From: Bacillota bacterium
GTDB taxonomy: Bacteria; Bacillota; Clostridia; Lachnospirales; Lachnospiraceae
DNA: 64,000 bases
Reading direction: 5' to 3'
Assembly (NCBI GenBank): GCA_023450835.1
Contig: JAEXGM010000255.1
Coordinates: forward strand, 24,997-88,996
The stretch's first letter is position 1. Each line of letters starts with the position of its first letter. The notes beneath the pieces were generated by a model that was given only the letters and a program-made list of their open reading frames with translations, did no database searches and had not been told where the DNA came from. Position numbers and translations under genes: made by a program. Below, piece after piece: positions 8,205 to 16,955 of the stretch.

Positions 8205-9935
8205 CTACTCCATATAGCCGCCCTTCATGGGGGATACCGCGTGTTTTGCGTAGATGCTTAACACGCCGGTTTTATATTTAGGCTCTCTTGGGATTAAGTG
8301 CTTTCGTCTTTCCTCCAGAACATTCTCCATTTCTTCTTCTGATAGGGCCTTTCCATTTGCTCCGGCCAGTTTGAGAATACGGTTCTCTATATCCAGTAAG
8401 ATCAGATCCCCTTCCTCTACAAGAGCAATGGGGCCGCCTTCTGCTGCCTCCGGTGAAACATGTCCGATGGCAGGGCCTTTTGATGCACCGGAGAAACGTC
8501 CGTCGGTGATTAAGGCAATTGATTTGCCAAGCTCGGGGTCAGAGGAAATAGCTTCTGTGGTATAGAACATCTCCGGCATACCGCTTCCCTTGGGTCCCTC
8601 ATAGCGGATGATGACCGCATCGCCTGGTTTTATCGCTTTGCTTAAGACTGCTTCTATGGCCTCTTCTTCGCTGTCAAAAGGTCTTGCGGTAAGGAGTGCT
8701 TTGTGCATTTCTTTGGGAACCGCAGAATGTTTTACCACTGCCCCTTCCGGTGCCAGATTACCCTTTAATACCGCAATTGTTCCTTCTCTTCCGATGGGGT
8801 TATCATAGGGACGAATAATATCTTCCCTTTTTAATCCTGTATCTTTCAGATAGGAATAGCATTTCTCGTAATAACCGTTCTTTTTTAGCTCTTCCAGATT
8901 CTCTCCCAGTGTTTTTCCGGTAACCGTTAATACCTCCAAATGAAGGTTCCTCTTAATTTCCTCCATTACCGCCGGCACCCCTCCTGCATAGTAGAAATAC
9001 TGGGCAGGCCATTTACCGGCAGGACGTATGTCCAGGAGGTAATGTGCCCCGCGGTGAAGTCTGTCGAAGCTGTCACTATCCAGTTCAATGCCAAACTCTC
9101 TGGCAATAGAGGGCATATGAAGAAGACAGTTGGTGGAACCGGATATGGCGGCATGCACCATAACCGCATTCTCAAAGGATTTTAACGTTACAATATCTCT
9201 TGCCTTGATCCCCTCTCTGGCAAGTTTAACGACCTGTTCTCCCGCTGCCTTAGCCTGGGTCAATAAATCCTCACAGGTAGCAGGCATCAAGGCACTTCCG
9301 GGAAGCATAAGTCCCAGTGCCTCCGCCATTATCTGCATACTGGAGGCGGTCCCCATAAAGGAGCAGGCTCCACAGGAGGGACAGGCATTGTATTTATAAT
9401 AATTCAGCTCTTCTTCCGATATCTCGCCGCGCCTGTACATAGCGCTGTAGGCCCCTATCTGTTCCAGCGTAAGAAGCTTCGGACCCGCATCCATTACTCC
9501 GCCTGTAACCATAATAGAGGGTATATTTACTCTTCCGATTCCCATCAGATGAGCCGGAACACCTTTATCGCAGCTCGCAACAAAGACTCCTCCGTCAAAG
9601 GGTGTTGCTCCTGCATGAATCTCAATCATATTGGCAATGGTCTCTCTGGATACCAGAGAATAGTTTATGCCGTCATGCCCCTGAGCCATACCGTCACATA
9701 TATCCGTGGTAAAATATCTGGAAGCCTTAGCTCCCTCTTCTTCTATTCCCTTAACTGCCTTTTCCACCAACCCGAAAAGATGGGCGCTGCCCGGATGGCT
9801 GTCCCCAAATGTGCTCTCTATCATAATCTGAGGTTTTGATAAATCTTCAATACTCCAGCCCATCCCTCTTCTTAAAGGGTCCAGTTCCGGAGCAATCTTA
9901 CGAAGTCTCTGACTTGGCAAACTTTCCAAATCCAT
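8205..9935 (-). CDS. IlvD/Edd family Fe-S dehydratase
   Basis: A 576-residue member of the dihydroxy-acid / phosphogluconate dehydratase superfamily. The cysteine ligands of the Fe-S cluster are visible: CDGMAQGH, SCDKGVPAH and CPSCGACS. True IlvD enzymes usually read CDGIAMGH, CDKNxPGM and CPTCGSCSGM, so this protein is a divergent branch and may act on a sugar acid rather than in valine/isoleucine synthesis. No other ilv genes are nearby. The start is chosen at MDLESLP with AGGAGGGG upstream. It ends before a 31-bp inverted-repeat terminator. Family is certain, substrate is not. Confidence 0.85.
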   Translation of the reverse strand: MDLESLPSQRLRKIAPELDPLRRGMGWSIEDLSKPQIMIESTFGDSHPGSAHLFGLVEKAVKGIEEEGAKASRYFTTDICDGMAQGHDGINYSLVSRETIANMIEIHAGATPFDGGVFVASCDKGVPAHLMGIGRVNIPSIMVTGGVMDAGPKLLTLEQIGAYSAMYRRGEISEEELNYYKYNACPSCGACSFMGTASSMQIMAEALGLMLPGSALMPATCEDLLTQAKAAGEQVVKLAREGIKARDIVTLKSFENAVMVHAAISGSTNCLLHMPSIAREFGIELDSDSFDRLHRGAHYLLDIRPAGKWPAQYFYYAGGVPAVMEEIKRNLHLEVLTVTGKTLGENLEELKKNGYYEKCYSYLKDTGLKREDIIRPYDNPIGREGTIAVLKGNLAPEGAVVKHSAVPKEMHKALLTARPFDSEEEAIEAVLSKAIKPGDAVIIRYEGPKGSGMPEMFYTTEAISSDPELGKSIALITDGRFSGASKGPAIGHVSPEAAEGGPIALVEEGDLILLDIENRILKLAGANGKALSEEEMENVLEERRKHLIPREPKYKTGVLSIYAKHAVSPMKGGYME

Positions 9936-10017
9936 CTTATGCACTCCCCTCCTGCTTTCGCTTAAATATATCCGCCGCTGGCAAAACAATTTTACTCTTC
10001 AGTCAGCCTGGTCACTA

Positions 10018-10863
10018 TTATTCTGCGCCTTCCTTGCTTTCTTTGTCAATAGCTTCCTTATACGGAATATATCCTTGCATGCATAACGGCAGTTCCAAAT
10101 GATTTGCCTCTAAAGTAATCTTATCCTTTAGAATGTCCTCCGCCGGTCCATCCTTTACAATCCGCCCTTCGGAAATCAATATTACCCTGGAACAGGTCTC
10201 AAGTATCAAATCCAAGTCATGGGATGCTATCAGCTTTGTCAGTCTTAGCCGGTTAAGTACATTAATCAGCGTCCTGCGGTTACTGGGGTCAAGTGCTATG
10301 GAGGGTTCATCAAATAAAAGAATATCCGGTGTCATGGACAGCAGTGTGGCTATAGAAGCCATCTTCTTCTCACCGCCGGACATCTTATAGATCTGCTTGT
10401 CCTTTAAATGAGTAATTCCCATGGTCTCAAGAGCTTCCATAACTCTTTTATCAACTTCCTTCTCTTCCAGCCCATAGTTTCTCGGCGCAAAAGCAACATC
10501 CTGGTAGACGCTTTGGGTAAAAAGCTGGTTGTCGGAATCCTGGAACAAATATCCTGCATGAGCTCTTACCGCAGCTAAAGTATCCCGGTTTACCGGAATC
10601 TTATCTATTAATACCTCTCCGGTATAAGTCGTTTCCAACCCGACCAGTATTCGAAGAAGTGTGGATTTACCTGCCCCATTGGCACCCACAATTCCCACTG
10701 CCTCCCCTTCCTTCGTGGAGAAGGTAATGTCCTTTAATATTTCGGCCCCTCTTTCATAGGAAAATGATAAATTACTGCATTCTATTAATCCTTTATATAT
10801 ACTGTCCTGTGAAATATTATCTTTGATATGTTTATTCGAATCTTTTCCTTTTGCCATCCACAT
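10018..10863 (-). CDS. cbiO: ECF transporter ATPase (CbiO/NikO-type)
   Basis: A 281-residue ABC ATPase that should power the nickel/cobalt ECF importer encoded upstream. Walker A is GANGAGKST, the signature MSGGEKK, Walker B ILLFDEP, and the switch histidine sits in ASHDLDLI. There is a single ATPase gene, as in CbiMNQO systems, where it works as a homodimer. A purine-rich ribosome site (GGAAAGGGCGG) precedes the ATG. It is last in the minus-strand order sensor, CbiM-N, CbiQ, CbiO. Nickel versus cobalt cannot be settled from the ATPase. Confidence 0.9.
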   Translation of the reverse strand: MWMAKGKDSNKHIKDNISQDSIYKGLIECSNLSFSYERGAEILKDITFSTKEGEAVGIVGANGAGKSTLLRILVGLETTYTGEVLIDKIPVNRDTLAAVRAHAGYLFQDSDNQLFTQSVYQDVAFAPRNYGLEEKEVDKRVMEALETMGITHLKDKQIYKMSGGEKKMASIATLLSMTPDILLFDEPSIALDPSNRRTLINVLNRLRLTKLIASHDLDLILETCSRVILISEGRIVKDGPAEDILKDKITLEANHLELPLCMQGYIPYKEAIDKESKEGAE

Positions 10864-10992
10864 AGTAAATCCGCCCTTTCCGGTACCTGCAATCTTTTGA
10901 CCTCAACCATAAATTGATGTAATGTACTCACCAAAAGCCCTGTTTCCATACTTTTTCTGCACTTTTTTCAAAACTGTCCGGTGTCCGGTATC

Positions 10993-11778
10993 TTACCGAA
11001 TCAATATCTTTATTCCAATAAAAAGTGCCGCAAATATCCCAAGCCATAAAACCAAATAGGCATAATCTTTATCCTGTGCCCTGGTTTTCTTAATATAAGT
11101 AAATTCTCCGTTAAATCCTCGCAGCAACATGCTTTCATATAGATTACCTGCCCTGTCGATGGAACGGAGCAGCAGTTGTCCAAGGAGAGAGCCCCATATC
11201 TTATATCTCACGCCCTTTTCCCCGGGAGCTCTTAAGGAATATGCCTGGTACACATCATTGGCCTCTGCCATTAACACCGTAATATAGCGATAGGTAAGCA
11301 AAAACTGTGTAACCAGCAGATTAGGTATGCGCAGAAGCCTTAATGCATAACAGATACCATCAATACCCGTAGTGGCAATCAAAAGAAAAGAAGCTGAGAT
11401 GCAATACATCCCTTTTAAGAACAGCGTAACCATGGAAATTACTCCTCCGGATATACCAACGCTTCCAAGAAAGAATACAGGTGTTCTGTCAAAAATAGGG
11501 TTGAATATTCCTATAAAAATAAGCAGCGGAATAAGTCCGCTTATCTTCTTCAGGCATGTTTTAAGCGATATCTCTGAAAGTTTTAACAGAATAAAAGGAT
11601 ATATTATGAACGGAAACAACCCAACGAGATTATATCTCTGAAAAGAAACTACCGTTATCATATATGTCAGGGTAACAACCAGTTTCACCAAAGGGTGTAC
11701 TCTGTTAACTTCCGTCTTTCTCTCTGCCATTTCCTCCAATTCGTGAACGGCAAATATTGCATCTGTAATTTTAGCCAT
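10993..11778 (-). CDS. cbiQ: ECF transporter transmembrane protein (CbiQ/NikQ)
   Basis: A 261-residue integral membrane EcfT component with about five hydrophobic segments. It couples ATP hydrolysis by CbiO to the metal-binding CbiM subunit. The cytoplasmic coupling region shows the two arginine-containing motifs expected of EcfT proteins (SLRAPGEKG and LLRGFNGE, roughly residues 175-225). A GGAAAGGAC ribosome site precedes the ATG. A stable intercistronic hairpin separates it from the CbiM gene and 130 bp separate it from cbiO. Confidence 0.9.
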   Translation of the reverse strand: MAKITDAIFAVHELEEMAERKTEVNRVHPLVKLVVTLTYMITVVSFQRYNLVGLFPFIIYPFILLKLSEISLKTCLKKISGLIPLLIFIGIFNPIFDRTPVFFLGSVGISGGVISMVTLFLKGMYCISASFLLIATTGIDGICYALRLLRIPNLLVTQFLLTYRYITVLMAEANDVYQAYSLRAPGEKGVRYKIWGSLLGQLLLRSIDRAGNLYESMLLRGFNGEFTYIKKTRAQDKDYAYLVLWLGIFAALFIGIKILIR

Positions 11779-11861
11779 AAACTTATGTCCTTTCCGTCAC
11801 CTGCAGACTATGGGCAATGCGTCTGAGAGGATTACCTCACTTCTCATGAAATGCAGGAAGA

Positions 11862-11897
11862 GGAAGGCAGTTCCTCCAATAGAAGAAGCTGCCTTCC
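11862..11897 (-). other. Intercistronic hairpin between cbiM and cbiQ
   Basis: A perfect 9-bp stem GGAAGGCAG (11862-11870) pairs with 11889-11897. No T-run follows on the minus strand, so it is more likely an mRNA-stability or processing element than a terminator. Confidence 0.4.
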
Positions 11898-11925
11898 CGA
11901 TAAATGATTCCTATGTTATCTGATT

Positions 11926-12927
11926 TTATTCTGCCGTGCTGTCTTTTCTTCGAAACATCTTAAACAGAACACTGCAGCCAATGGTAAGTACAGCTACAAT
12001 TCCGGCTCCGATAATTCCGGAAAAGGAGGTTCCAACAGGAGAATTACTGTCCGGGAAGGAATAGTCCGGCAGGATTGCGGTCTTTTCCTGTATTTTTTCC
12101 GCTGATTGCACGGTATCCGCATACTTATCCTTTGTAGCCAGCTCTGTTTTTCCCGTGATTTTCTCAATGGACCACTCAAGGCCGTCCGGATGCTGTGACG
12201 CTGCAAGGGATAAGCCTCCACCGATCAAAAGCACTGCGATTCCCAGAATCACCATTACCTTTTGAAAACTATAGCTTCCTTCCGGTGCATCTTTTTGAAT
12301 CAGCTCCGGCCTTGTATTATACAGGAAGATTACAACTGCCCCTGTTATCAGTCCTTCTACGGTGCCGATGGCAAGATGAATAGGCTGCATCAGCGCTAAA
12401 AACTGTCCGAAAGACAAAGCGGTAATACCGGAGAACAAGGTCTCCAGAGTCACACTGAACGCTCCCATCTGAAGACTTATTACGCTTCCTAAAACAGAAG
12501 CTATCATTATCCTTTTTCTATTTATTGTCTTTCCGGTAAGAGGACGGTAGATTAAAAGATATCCCACAAAACATCCATAGAAAGCCATATTCCATATGTT
12601 AGCTCCCAGCGCCAATAACCCTCCGTCTGCAAATAACAGGCATTGTATCAGCAGAACCGATACCATGGACAGGAAGCCGGCATAGGGTCCCAGTAATATG
12701 GATAAAAGCAGACCGCCGCATAAGTGTCCGCTGGAGCCGGTGCCGGGAATCGTAAAATTAATCATCTGTGCAGCAAAAACAAAGGCTGACATAATTCCCA
12801 TGGTCGGTATTTTTTTCGGGTCATTTTCAAGTCTTACTTTTTTAATTGAATACGCCGTTGTCACACCGGAAGCAGCATACATAGTCGCTGCTACAGCGGG
12901 TGCAATAAGAGCATCTGCCATATGCAT
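11926..12927 (-). CDS. cbiM: CbiM/NikM metal-binding subunit fused to a PDGLE (CbiN/NikN-like) domain
   Basis: A 333-residue membrane protein. The N-terminus reads Met-His-Met; in NikM/CbiM the free N-terminal Met and His2 bind the metal, which fixes this start codon. GTGSSGHLCGG provides the conserved inner histidine. After about seven membrane segments, a C-terminal extension carries ASQHPDGLEWS, a linker and a last membrane helix. That is the PDGLE-type domain found as a separate CbiN/NikN protein in other species. Combined with CbiQ and CbiO it makes a complete Ni2+/Co2+ importer. No cobalamin riboswitch is seen upstream; the CsoR/InrS-like sensor next door is the likely regulator. Confidence 0.9.
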   Translation of the reverse strand: MHMADALIAPAVAATMYAASGVTTAYSIKKVRLENDPKKIPTMGIMSAFVFAAQMINFTIPGTGSSGHLCGGLLLSILLGPYAGFLSMVSVLLIQCLLFADGGLLALGANIWNMAFYGCFVGYLLIYRPLTGKTINRKRIMIASVLGSVISLQMGAFSVTLETLFSGITALSFGQFLALMQPIHLAIGTVEGLITGAVVIFLYNTRPELIQKDAPEGSYSFQKVMVILGIAVLLIGGGLSLAASQHPDGLEWSIEKITGKTELATKDKYADTVQSAEKIQEKTAILPDYSFPDSNSPVGTSFSGIIGAGIVAVLTIGCSVLFKMFRRKDSTAE

Positions 12928-12989
12928 AACGAAAATCTCCTTATGTTTAATAATCTATATGAATTATAGCGGACCTCCGGCTAAAAACA

Positions 12990-13010
12990 AGCCTGTGGGG
13001 GGGATATTTA
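12990..13010. promoter_or_regulatory. G7-tract candidate operator for the CsoR/InrS-like sensor
   Basis: A run of seven G (12997-13003) flanked by A/T-rich sequence lies about 70 bp upstream of the transporter start codon. DUF156-family regulators recognise G/C tracts flanked by AT sequence, so this is a plausible operator; no second half-site is obvious. Confidence 0.4.
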
Positions 13011-13098
13011 TGCAAAAAAATTTAAAATATTTCAGGCTGGTATTTATAGGCATTAGCTAGAGCCAACAGGCAGGATACTTTATTTTAAGACATAAAAT

Positions 13099-13123
13099 AT
13101 GCCCCGGATGGGGATAGGGGCAT
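13099..13123 (-). terminator. Weak terminator-like hairpin after the sensor gene
   Basis: ATGCCCC (13099-13105) pairs with GGGGCAT (13117-13123). On the minus strand it is followed by ATTTTATG. It lies 17 nt beyond the sensor stop codon, so read-through into the transporter genes remains possible. Confidence 0.45.
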
Positions 13124-13139
13124 GTTTATCGTTCTCTAT

Positions 13140-13508
13140 TTACTTAATAAATCTGTCAATCGCTTTGTTGAGATTCTCTATGGAAGTTTTGTCTCCCGAT
13201 TCAATGGCATCCACAATACAATTTTGTATATGGTCTTCCAGTATTATCTTTCCTGTGCTGTTAAGAGCGGCAATTACTGCCGAAAGCTGGATGAGTACCT
13301 CACTGCAATCCTTTCCGTCCTCAATCATCCGTTTTACGGATTCCAAATGGCCGGATGCACGGGATAACCGGTTTAAGACTGCCTTTGTATTTTGGTGGCT
13401 GTGTTTATGTTCTCCGCCATCCTCATGGGTGTGAGTATAGCTTGTGCCGCCTTCCAGGATATGTGCATGCACTTTCTTACTGAGCCGTGCAGTGGTTTTC
13501 TTCTCCAT
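13140..13508 (-). CDS. CsoR/RcnR/InrS-family metal-responsive repressor with His-rich N-terminus
   Basis: A 122-residue all-helical DUF156 repressor. The ligand positions read Cys68 (DCSEVL), His93 and Cys97 (EDHIQNC), the C-H-C pattern of Cu sensor CsoR and of Ni sensor InrS, not the C-H-H of RcnR. A histidine-rich N-terminal segment (residues 14-38: HAH, THTH, HKHSH) and the adjacent Ni/Co ECF transporter argue for nickel or cobalt sensing, as in InrS. It has a good ribosome site (AGAAAGGA). It is expected to release operator DNA when metal binds. Metal identity is inference. Confidence 0.85.
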   Translation of the reverse strand: MEKKTTARLSKKVHAHILEGGTSYTHTHEDGGEHKHSHQNTKAVLNRLSRASGHLESVKRMIEDGKDCSEVLIQLSAVIAALNSTGKIILEDHIQNCIVDAIESGDKTSIENLNKAIDRFIK

Positions 13509-13631
13509 TTCTTTTCCTTTCTAATAAAAAGGATTCTTTCCTTTATTATGATACATCAGCGGCAGTTCCAGAGCCTCCATTAGCTGATATTAATTCTATC
13601 ATAACATACTTTTTGGAAAAGCAACAGATTT

Positions 13632-14579
13632 TTATAATGCCAGGCCTTCTTCCTCTTTACAGCCAAGCATCAGATTCAGACATTGAATGGCAGCGCCGGA
13701 AGCTCCTTTACCCAGGTTGTCAAACTGTGCGGATAAGACAATCCTGTCCTTATTACCGGTAACATATATCTTAAGCCCATCCCAGCCGGAACAGTCATTA
13801 CCGCTTAAGAAACCGTGCTTCTCAGACTCTGCTCCAAAGGGCATGACTTTAATAAAGAGCTCATTCTTGTAATATTCCTTCAAAAACTCCTGTACACCTT
13901 CCGGCGTCTGAACTCCCTTTAGCATATCCATATAGAAGGGAACCGAGACCAGCATCCCGCTGTAATAGTCCGCTACAATAGGAGAGAATAAAGGCTCTCT
14001 CTTAAGTCCGGTTATATACTTCATCTCTTTCAGGTGCTTATGCTGCTGATTTAAGGCATATTCTCTGGGGGCATCGTATTCTGCCAGGCGGTCATCTTCC
14101 TCATACTCTGCAATCATTTTCTTTCCCCCGCCGCTGTATCCCGTAAGAGAGAAACTGCTAACGGGGCAATCCTCAGGAAGAATTCCCTTATTTACCAGCG
14201 GATATAGTAAGGAAATAAAGCCTGTTGCATGGCAGCCGGGTACACTGATACGTTTGCCTTTTTGAATCTTAGTCTTGTATTCTTTGGAAAGCTCCGGAAA
14301 ACCGTATGCCCATTCATTGTCTGTTCTGTGGGCTGTTGAAGTATCTATAATTTTAACGTTTTCATTTTCTACCATAGCCACAGCTTCTTTTGCAGCAGCA
14401 TCGGGCAGACAAAGAAAGGTAATATCGGAGGCATTGATGAGCCTTTTTCTTTCCGTTTCATCCTTTCTCAATTCCGAAGATATGGTCAGTATCTCCAGAT
14501 CCTGACGATTCTGAAAGCGCTCATGTATGCGAAGACCGGTCGTACCTTCACTTCCGTCTACAAATATTTTAGTTTTCAT
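13632..14579 (-). CDS. argC: N-acetyl-gamma-glutamyl-phosphate reductase (short type)
   Basis: A 315-residue enzyme of arginine synthesis that reduces N-acetylglutamyl-phosphate to the semialdehyde with NADPH. The nucleotide loop is VDGSEGTTGLRI at the N-terminus, and the catalytic cysteine lies in VPGCHATGF (about residue 113). The length matches the short (type 2) ArgC. It stands alone here without argJBD, so the rest of the pathway must be elsewhere. A perfect ARG-box consensus lies 33-50 bp upstream of the start codon, predicting arginine-dependent repression by ArgR/AhrC. Confidence 0.93.
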   Translation of the reverse strand: MKTKIFVDGSEGTTGLRIHERFQNRQDLEILTISSELRKDETERKRLINASDITFLCLPDAAAKEAVAMVENENVKIIDTSTAHRTDNEWAYGFPELSKEYKTKIQKGKRISVPGCHATGFISLLYPLVNKGILPEDCPVSSFSLTGYSGGGKKMIAEYEEDDRLAEYDAPREYALNQQHKHLKEMKYITGLKREPLFSPIVADYYSGMLVSVPFYMDMLKGVQTPEGVQEFLKEYYKNELFIKVMPFGAESEKHGFLSGNDCSGWDGLKIYVTGNKDRIVLSAQFDNLGKGASGAAIQCLNLMLGCKEEEGLAL

Positions 14580-14611
14580 TTATAGTACCTCCTCTGGGAC
14601 ATTATATTATA

Positions 14612-14629
14612 TATGAATATTTATTCAAT
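14612..14629. promoter_or_regulatory. ARG box upstream of argC
   Basis: TATGAATATTTATTCAAT fits every position of the 18-bp ArgR/AhrC consensus WNTGAATWWWWATTCANW. It lies 33-50 bp upstream of the argC start. Half-site-like TATTCA motifs occur further up (about 14780-14815). Confidence 0.75.
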
Positions 14630-14857
14630 TTTAGTTCAATGGTGCTTTTGTAACCGGTCTTAAATTATAAGTTTTACCAGGCTATCCATATCTAACATAT
14701 TATTAACTTCAACTACTAATTCGTAATATTGATTATTATAACACTTATATATTTTTCTGCAACACAAAATTTATTTTTATTCATTATAATTGCAATATTT
14801 AAATTATTATTCATACCAACCTTATTTATAAGTTTCCTGATTGGATTAAGAAGAATT
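14630..14857. other. AT-rich intergenic region upstream of argC
   Basis: Beyond the ARG box this stretch is very AT-rich, with scattered TTATTCA half-sites. No open reading frame with a ribosome site, and no T-box or riboswitch fold, is recognisable. Confidence 0.4.
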
Positions 14858-14896
14858 AAAAAAGCTCAGCCTCAGAATTACCTCTGAGACTGAGCT
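14858..14896 (-). terminator. Terminator of the histidine phosphatase gene cluster
   Basis: A 14-bp stem (14863-14876 with 14883-14896, one mismatch), 6-nt loop, followed on the minus strand by TTTTTTAATTC. It starts 4 nt after the stop codon. Confidence 0.85.
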
Positions 14897-14899
14897 GCC

Positions 14900-15457
14900 T
14901 TACACCCACCCAAAACATTGAAACTCCTTATTGTACTCAACTTCCAAGACTTCCCCATATGCAATTACATCTATCCCTGCATACCTTCGAATAACTCCCC
15001 CGTGTGCGACAACAACTATCTTCTCATATCCAAGATCATAGTACTTATCCATTACAGGTTTCGTGCGTTTGATAATTTCAGAAATCGTCTCCCATTTTTT
15101 AGTTTCGCCCTGCGGATATTCCCCACGGCACTTAATGAATTCTTTATGTAATTTTGAATTCTCTTCTTCTCCCTTTACCCGAAAAGTCTTATCCGGAAGG
15201 AATTCATGTAAATCAATTTCCACCAGGATATCCAAGTCAGCATTTTTAGATATAATAGCCGCCGTGTACAATGCCCTTGTATAGGGTGAAGCTACAATTA
15301 TCTGACTGCCCTGCAGCAGCGGACTCTTAGAAGCCTCTTTCGCCTGGGCTATCCCAAGCGCTGTTAATGGAGCCATATCTCTTCCCATCCCAATAAACCC
15401 TTTTTCATCCACGTAGGTTTTGTCCGGTTCCCCGTGTCTTACGAATACAATCTTCAT
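14900..15457 (-). CDS. Histidine phosphatase family protein
   Basis: A 185-residue member of the phosphoglycerate-mutase-like superfamily. The catalytic RHGEPD motif is at residues 7-12 and the second histidine in VVAHGGVIRR (about residue 151). The phosphohistidine mechanism is therefore intact, but the phosphorylated substrate cannot be predicted. It follows a cupin gene and rfbD on the same strand with short spacers, so the three may form one transcript ending at the hairpin just downstream. Confidence 0.85.
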   Translation of the reverse strand: MKIVFVRHGEPDKTYVDEKGFIGMGRDMAPLTALGIAQAKEASKSPLLQGSQIIVASPYTRALYTAAIISKNADLDILVEIDLHEFLPDKTFRVKGEEENSKLHKEFIKCRGEYPQGETKKWETISEIIKRTKPVMDKYYDLGYEKIVVVAHGGVIRRYAGIDVIAYGEVLEVEYNKEFQCFGWV

Positions 15458-15485
15458 ATTAATAACTTCCCCCTATAAATCGCTT

Positions 15486-15953
15486 CTATTCCTTCAGATT
15501 CGGCTCCGATGTCCACGATTGGTCTATGGCTGAGCCTCCAAAACTGCGGTGTTGTTCATTTGATTTTTGTAAATACATATCTTCATCCGGATAGTAACAA
15601 GTATCTTCCTTCTCATTTGTTCCAACATCTAGAATAACCAGATTCTCACTGCCAGAGTTATAAAATGTATGAGCAATATTTTGTGCTGCCGGCTTTGCAA
15701 AAAAATCCCCCTGCCTTACGGGCAATTCCTTGTCGTTCAGACGCAAAGTACCGGTACCTGAAAGGATTATAAAAAATTCTTCCTGCTGGGAATGACTATG
15801 GTACTTAGTGCTGTAAGCATTTGGCGGAACAGAATCAATATTTACATAAATTTTTTGGCTGCCTGCTGCTGCACCTAACGATTTTGTGATTAATCCAACA
15901 GAATCCTGCCAGATATATTCATCCGGAAACAGATTAACGTTTTTTATTTCCAT
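15486..15953 (-). CDS. Cupin-domain protein
   Basis: A 155-residue single-domain cupin. Motif 1 is YHSHSQQEEFFIILSG (metal-binding His and Glu) and motif 2 spans PAAQNIAHTFYNSG. Such proteins include sugar epimerases/isomerases, dioxygenases and binding proteins. Position directly downstream of a dTDP-sugar reductase could hint at sugar metabolism but is not proof. Residues are normal for a folded cupin; specific function is unknown. Confidence 0.78.
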   Translation of the reverse strand: MEIKNVNLFPDEYIWQDSVGLITKSLGAAAGSQKIYVNIDSVPPNAYSTKYHSHSQQEEFFIILSGTGTLRLNDKELPVRQGDFFAKPAAQNIAHTFYNSGSENLVILDVGTNEKEDTCYYPDEDMYLQKSNEQHRSFGGSAIDQSWTSEPNLKE

Positions 15954-15967
15954 TTAGTTCTCCTTTG

Positions 15968-16828
15968 CTAAATTGATGGCTGATTCTCGTCGTATTCTTC
16001 TAAAAATCTCTTCAAAGCAATTTTCCATTCAGGCAATAATTCAAATCCGTTTTCCACCAGCTTGCTTTTATCCATTCGGCTATTAAAAGGCCTCTTTGCT
16101 TTTGCCCCATACTCTTCGCTGGTTATTGGAATAATATCAATTGTTTTGTGCGTTTGCTTGAATATTTCTTGAGCAAATTCATACCAGGAGCAGAAACCCT
16201 CATTTGAAACATTGTACTTTCCATATTTATTTGTCTGAATCAGCTCCACCAAAGTTTTAGCAGCGTCCACGGTATACGTGGGAGAGCCAATCTGGTCTGA
16301 AACCACCTTTATTTTATTCTGAGTTTCAGCAAGTCTCAGCATAGACTTAACAAAATTTTTTCCGTTAATTCCATATATCCACGAAACTCTGACTATAAAA
16401 TATTTATCCAGCAGCTCCTCTACTACCACTTCTCCCTGATACTTACTTTTTCCATACCGGCTGACCGGTTTTCTTTCAGCCTCTGCTTTCCACGGTTCTA
16501 TGCCATCACCGCCGAACACATAATCCGTGCTTACATATAATAGGGTAATATCGTATTTATTGCATGCCAATGCAAGGTTTCTTGTTCCCTCTGCATTGAT
16601 TAAATTACATTTATCTGCTTCGTCTTCTGCCTTATCGACCGCAGTGTAGCCGGCACAATGAATAATTACAGTTGGCATTATATCACCTATCTTCTGGAAA
16701 ACAGCCTTCTGAACGGTTATATCACAGTCTTTTGAACCGATGCCGACGGCATCTATGCTTCTTTTCTTCAGTTCTTTCAAAATGTCATAGCCTAACTGCC
16801 CGGTCGCCCCTGTTACTAAAACCTTCAT
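15968..16828 (-). CDS. rfbD: dTDP-4-dehydrorhamnose reductase-like protein
   Basis: A 286-residue extended short-chain dehydrogenase (RmlD substrate-binding family). It has the NAD(P) loop GATGQLGYDI at the N-terminus, the STDYVF motif (about residue 102-107) and the catalytic YGKSKYQGE (about 127-135). RmlD completes dTDP-L-rhamnose synthesis. No rfbA, B or C genes are adjacent, so the partners lie elsewhere or the substrate is another nucleotide sugar. The downstream cupin and phosphatase genes are closely spaced. Confidence 0.82.
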   Translation of the reverse strand: MKVLVTGATGQLGYDILKELKKRSIDAVGIGSKDCDITVQKAVFQKIGDIMPTVIIHCAGYTAVDKAEDEADKCNLINAEGTRNLALACNKYDITLLYVSTDYVFGGDGIEPWKAEAERKPVSRYGKSKYQGEVVVEELLDKYFIVRVSWIYGINGKNFVKSMLRLAETQNKIKVVSDQIGSPTYTVDAAKTLVELIQTNKYGKYNVSNEGFCSWYEFAQEIFKQTHKTIDIIPITSEEYGAKAKRPFNSRMDKSKLVENGFELLPEWKIALKRFLEEYDENQPSI

Positions 16829-16955
16829 TTATTCTTGACCTTTCCTATATAAGATAGATGTACACTAAAAATTTTTTCCACCTGAAATCTTTCCTTAACC
16901 AACCCGCAATTTATAATTATCTCCCTATAATCAACCCAGATTGTAAGGCAGCCAA

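Noticed and set aside
12928..13139. A cobalamin riboswitch before the ECF transporter
   Set aside because: No B12-box (GCCACTG-like) or expected long fold. The adjacent metal sensor explains control better and argues against a cobalamin-specific unit.
14580..14860. A T-box or riboswitch upstream of argC
   Set aside because: No AGGGTGGNACCGCG-like motif or recognised aptamer core; the ARG box is a sufficient explanation for regulation.
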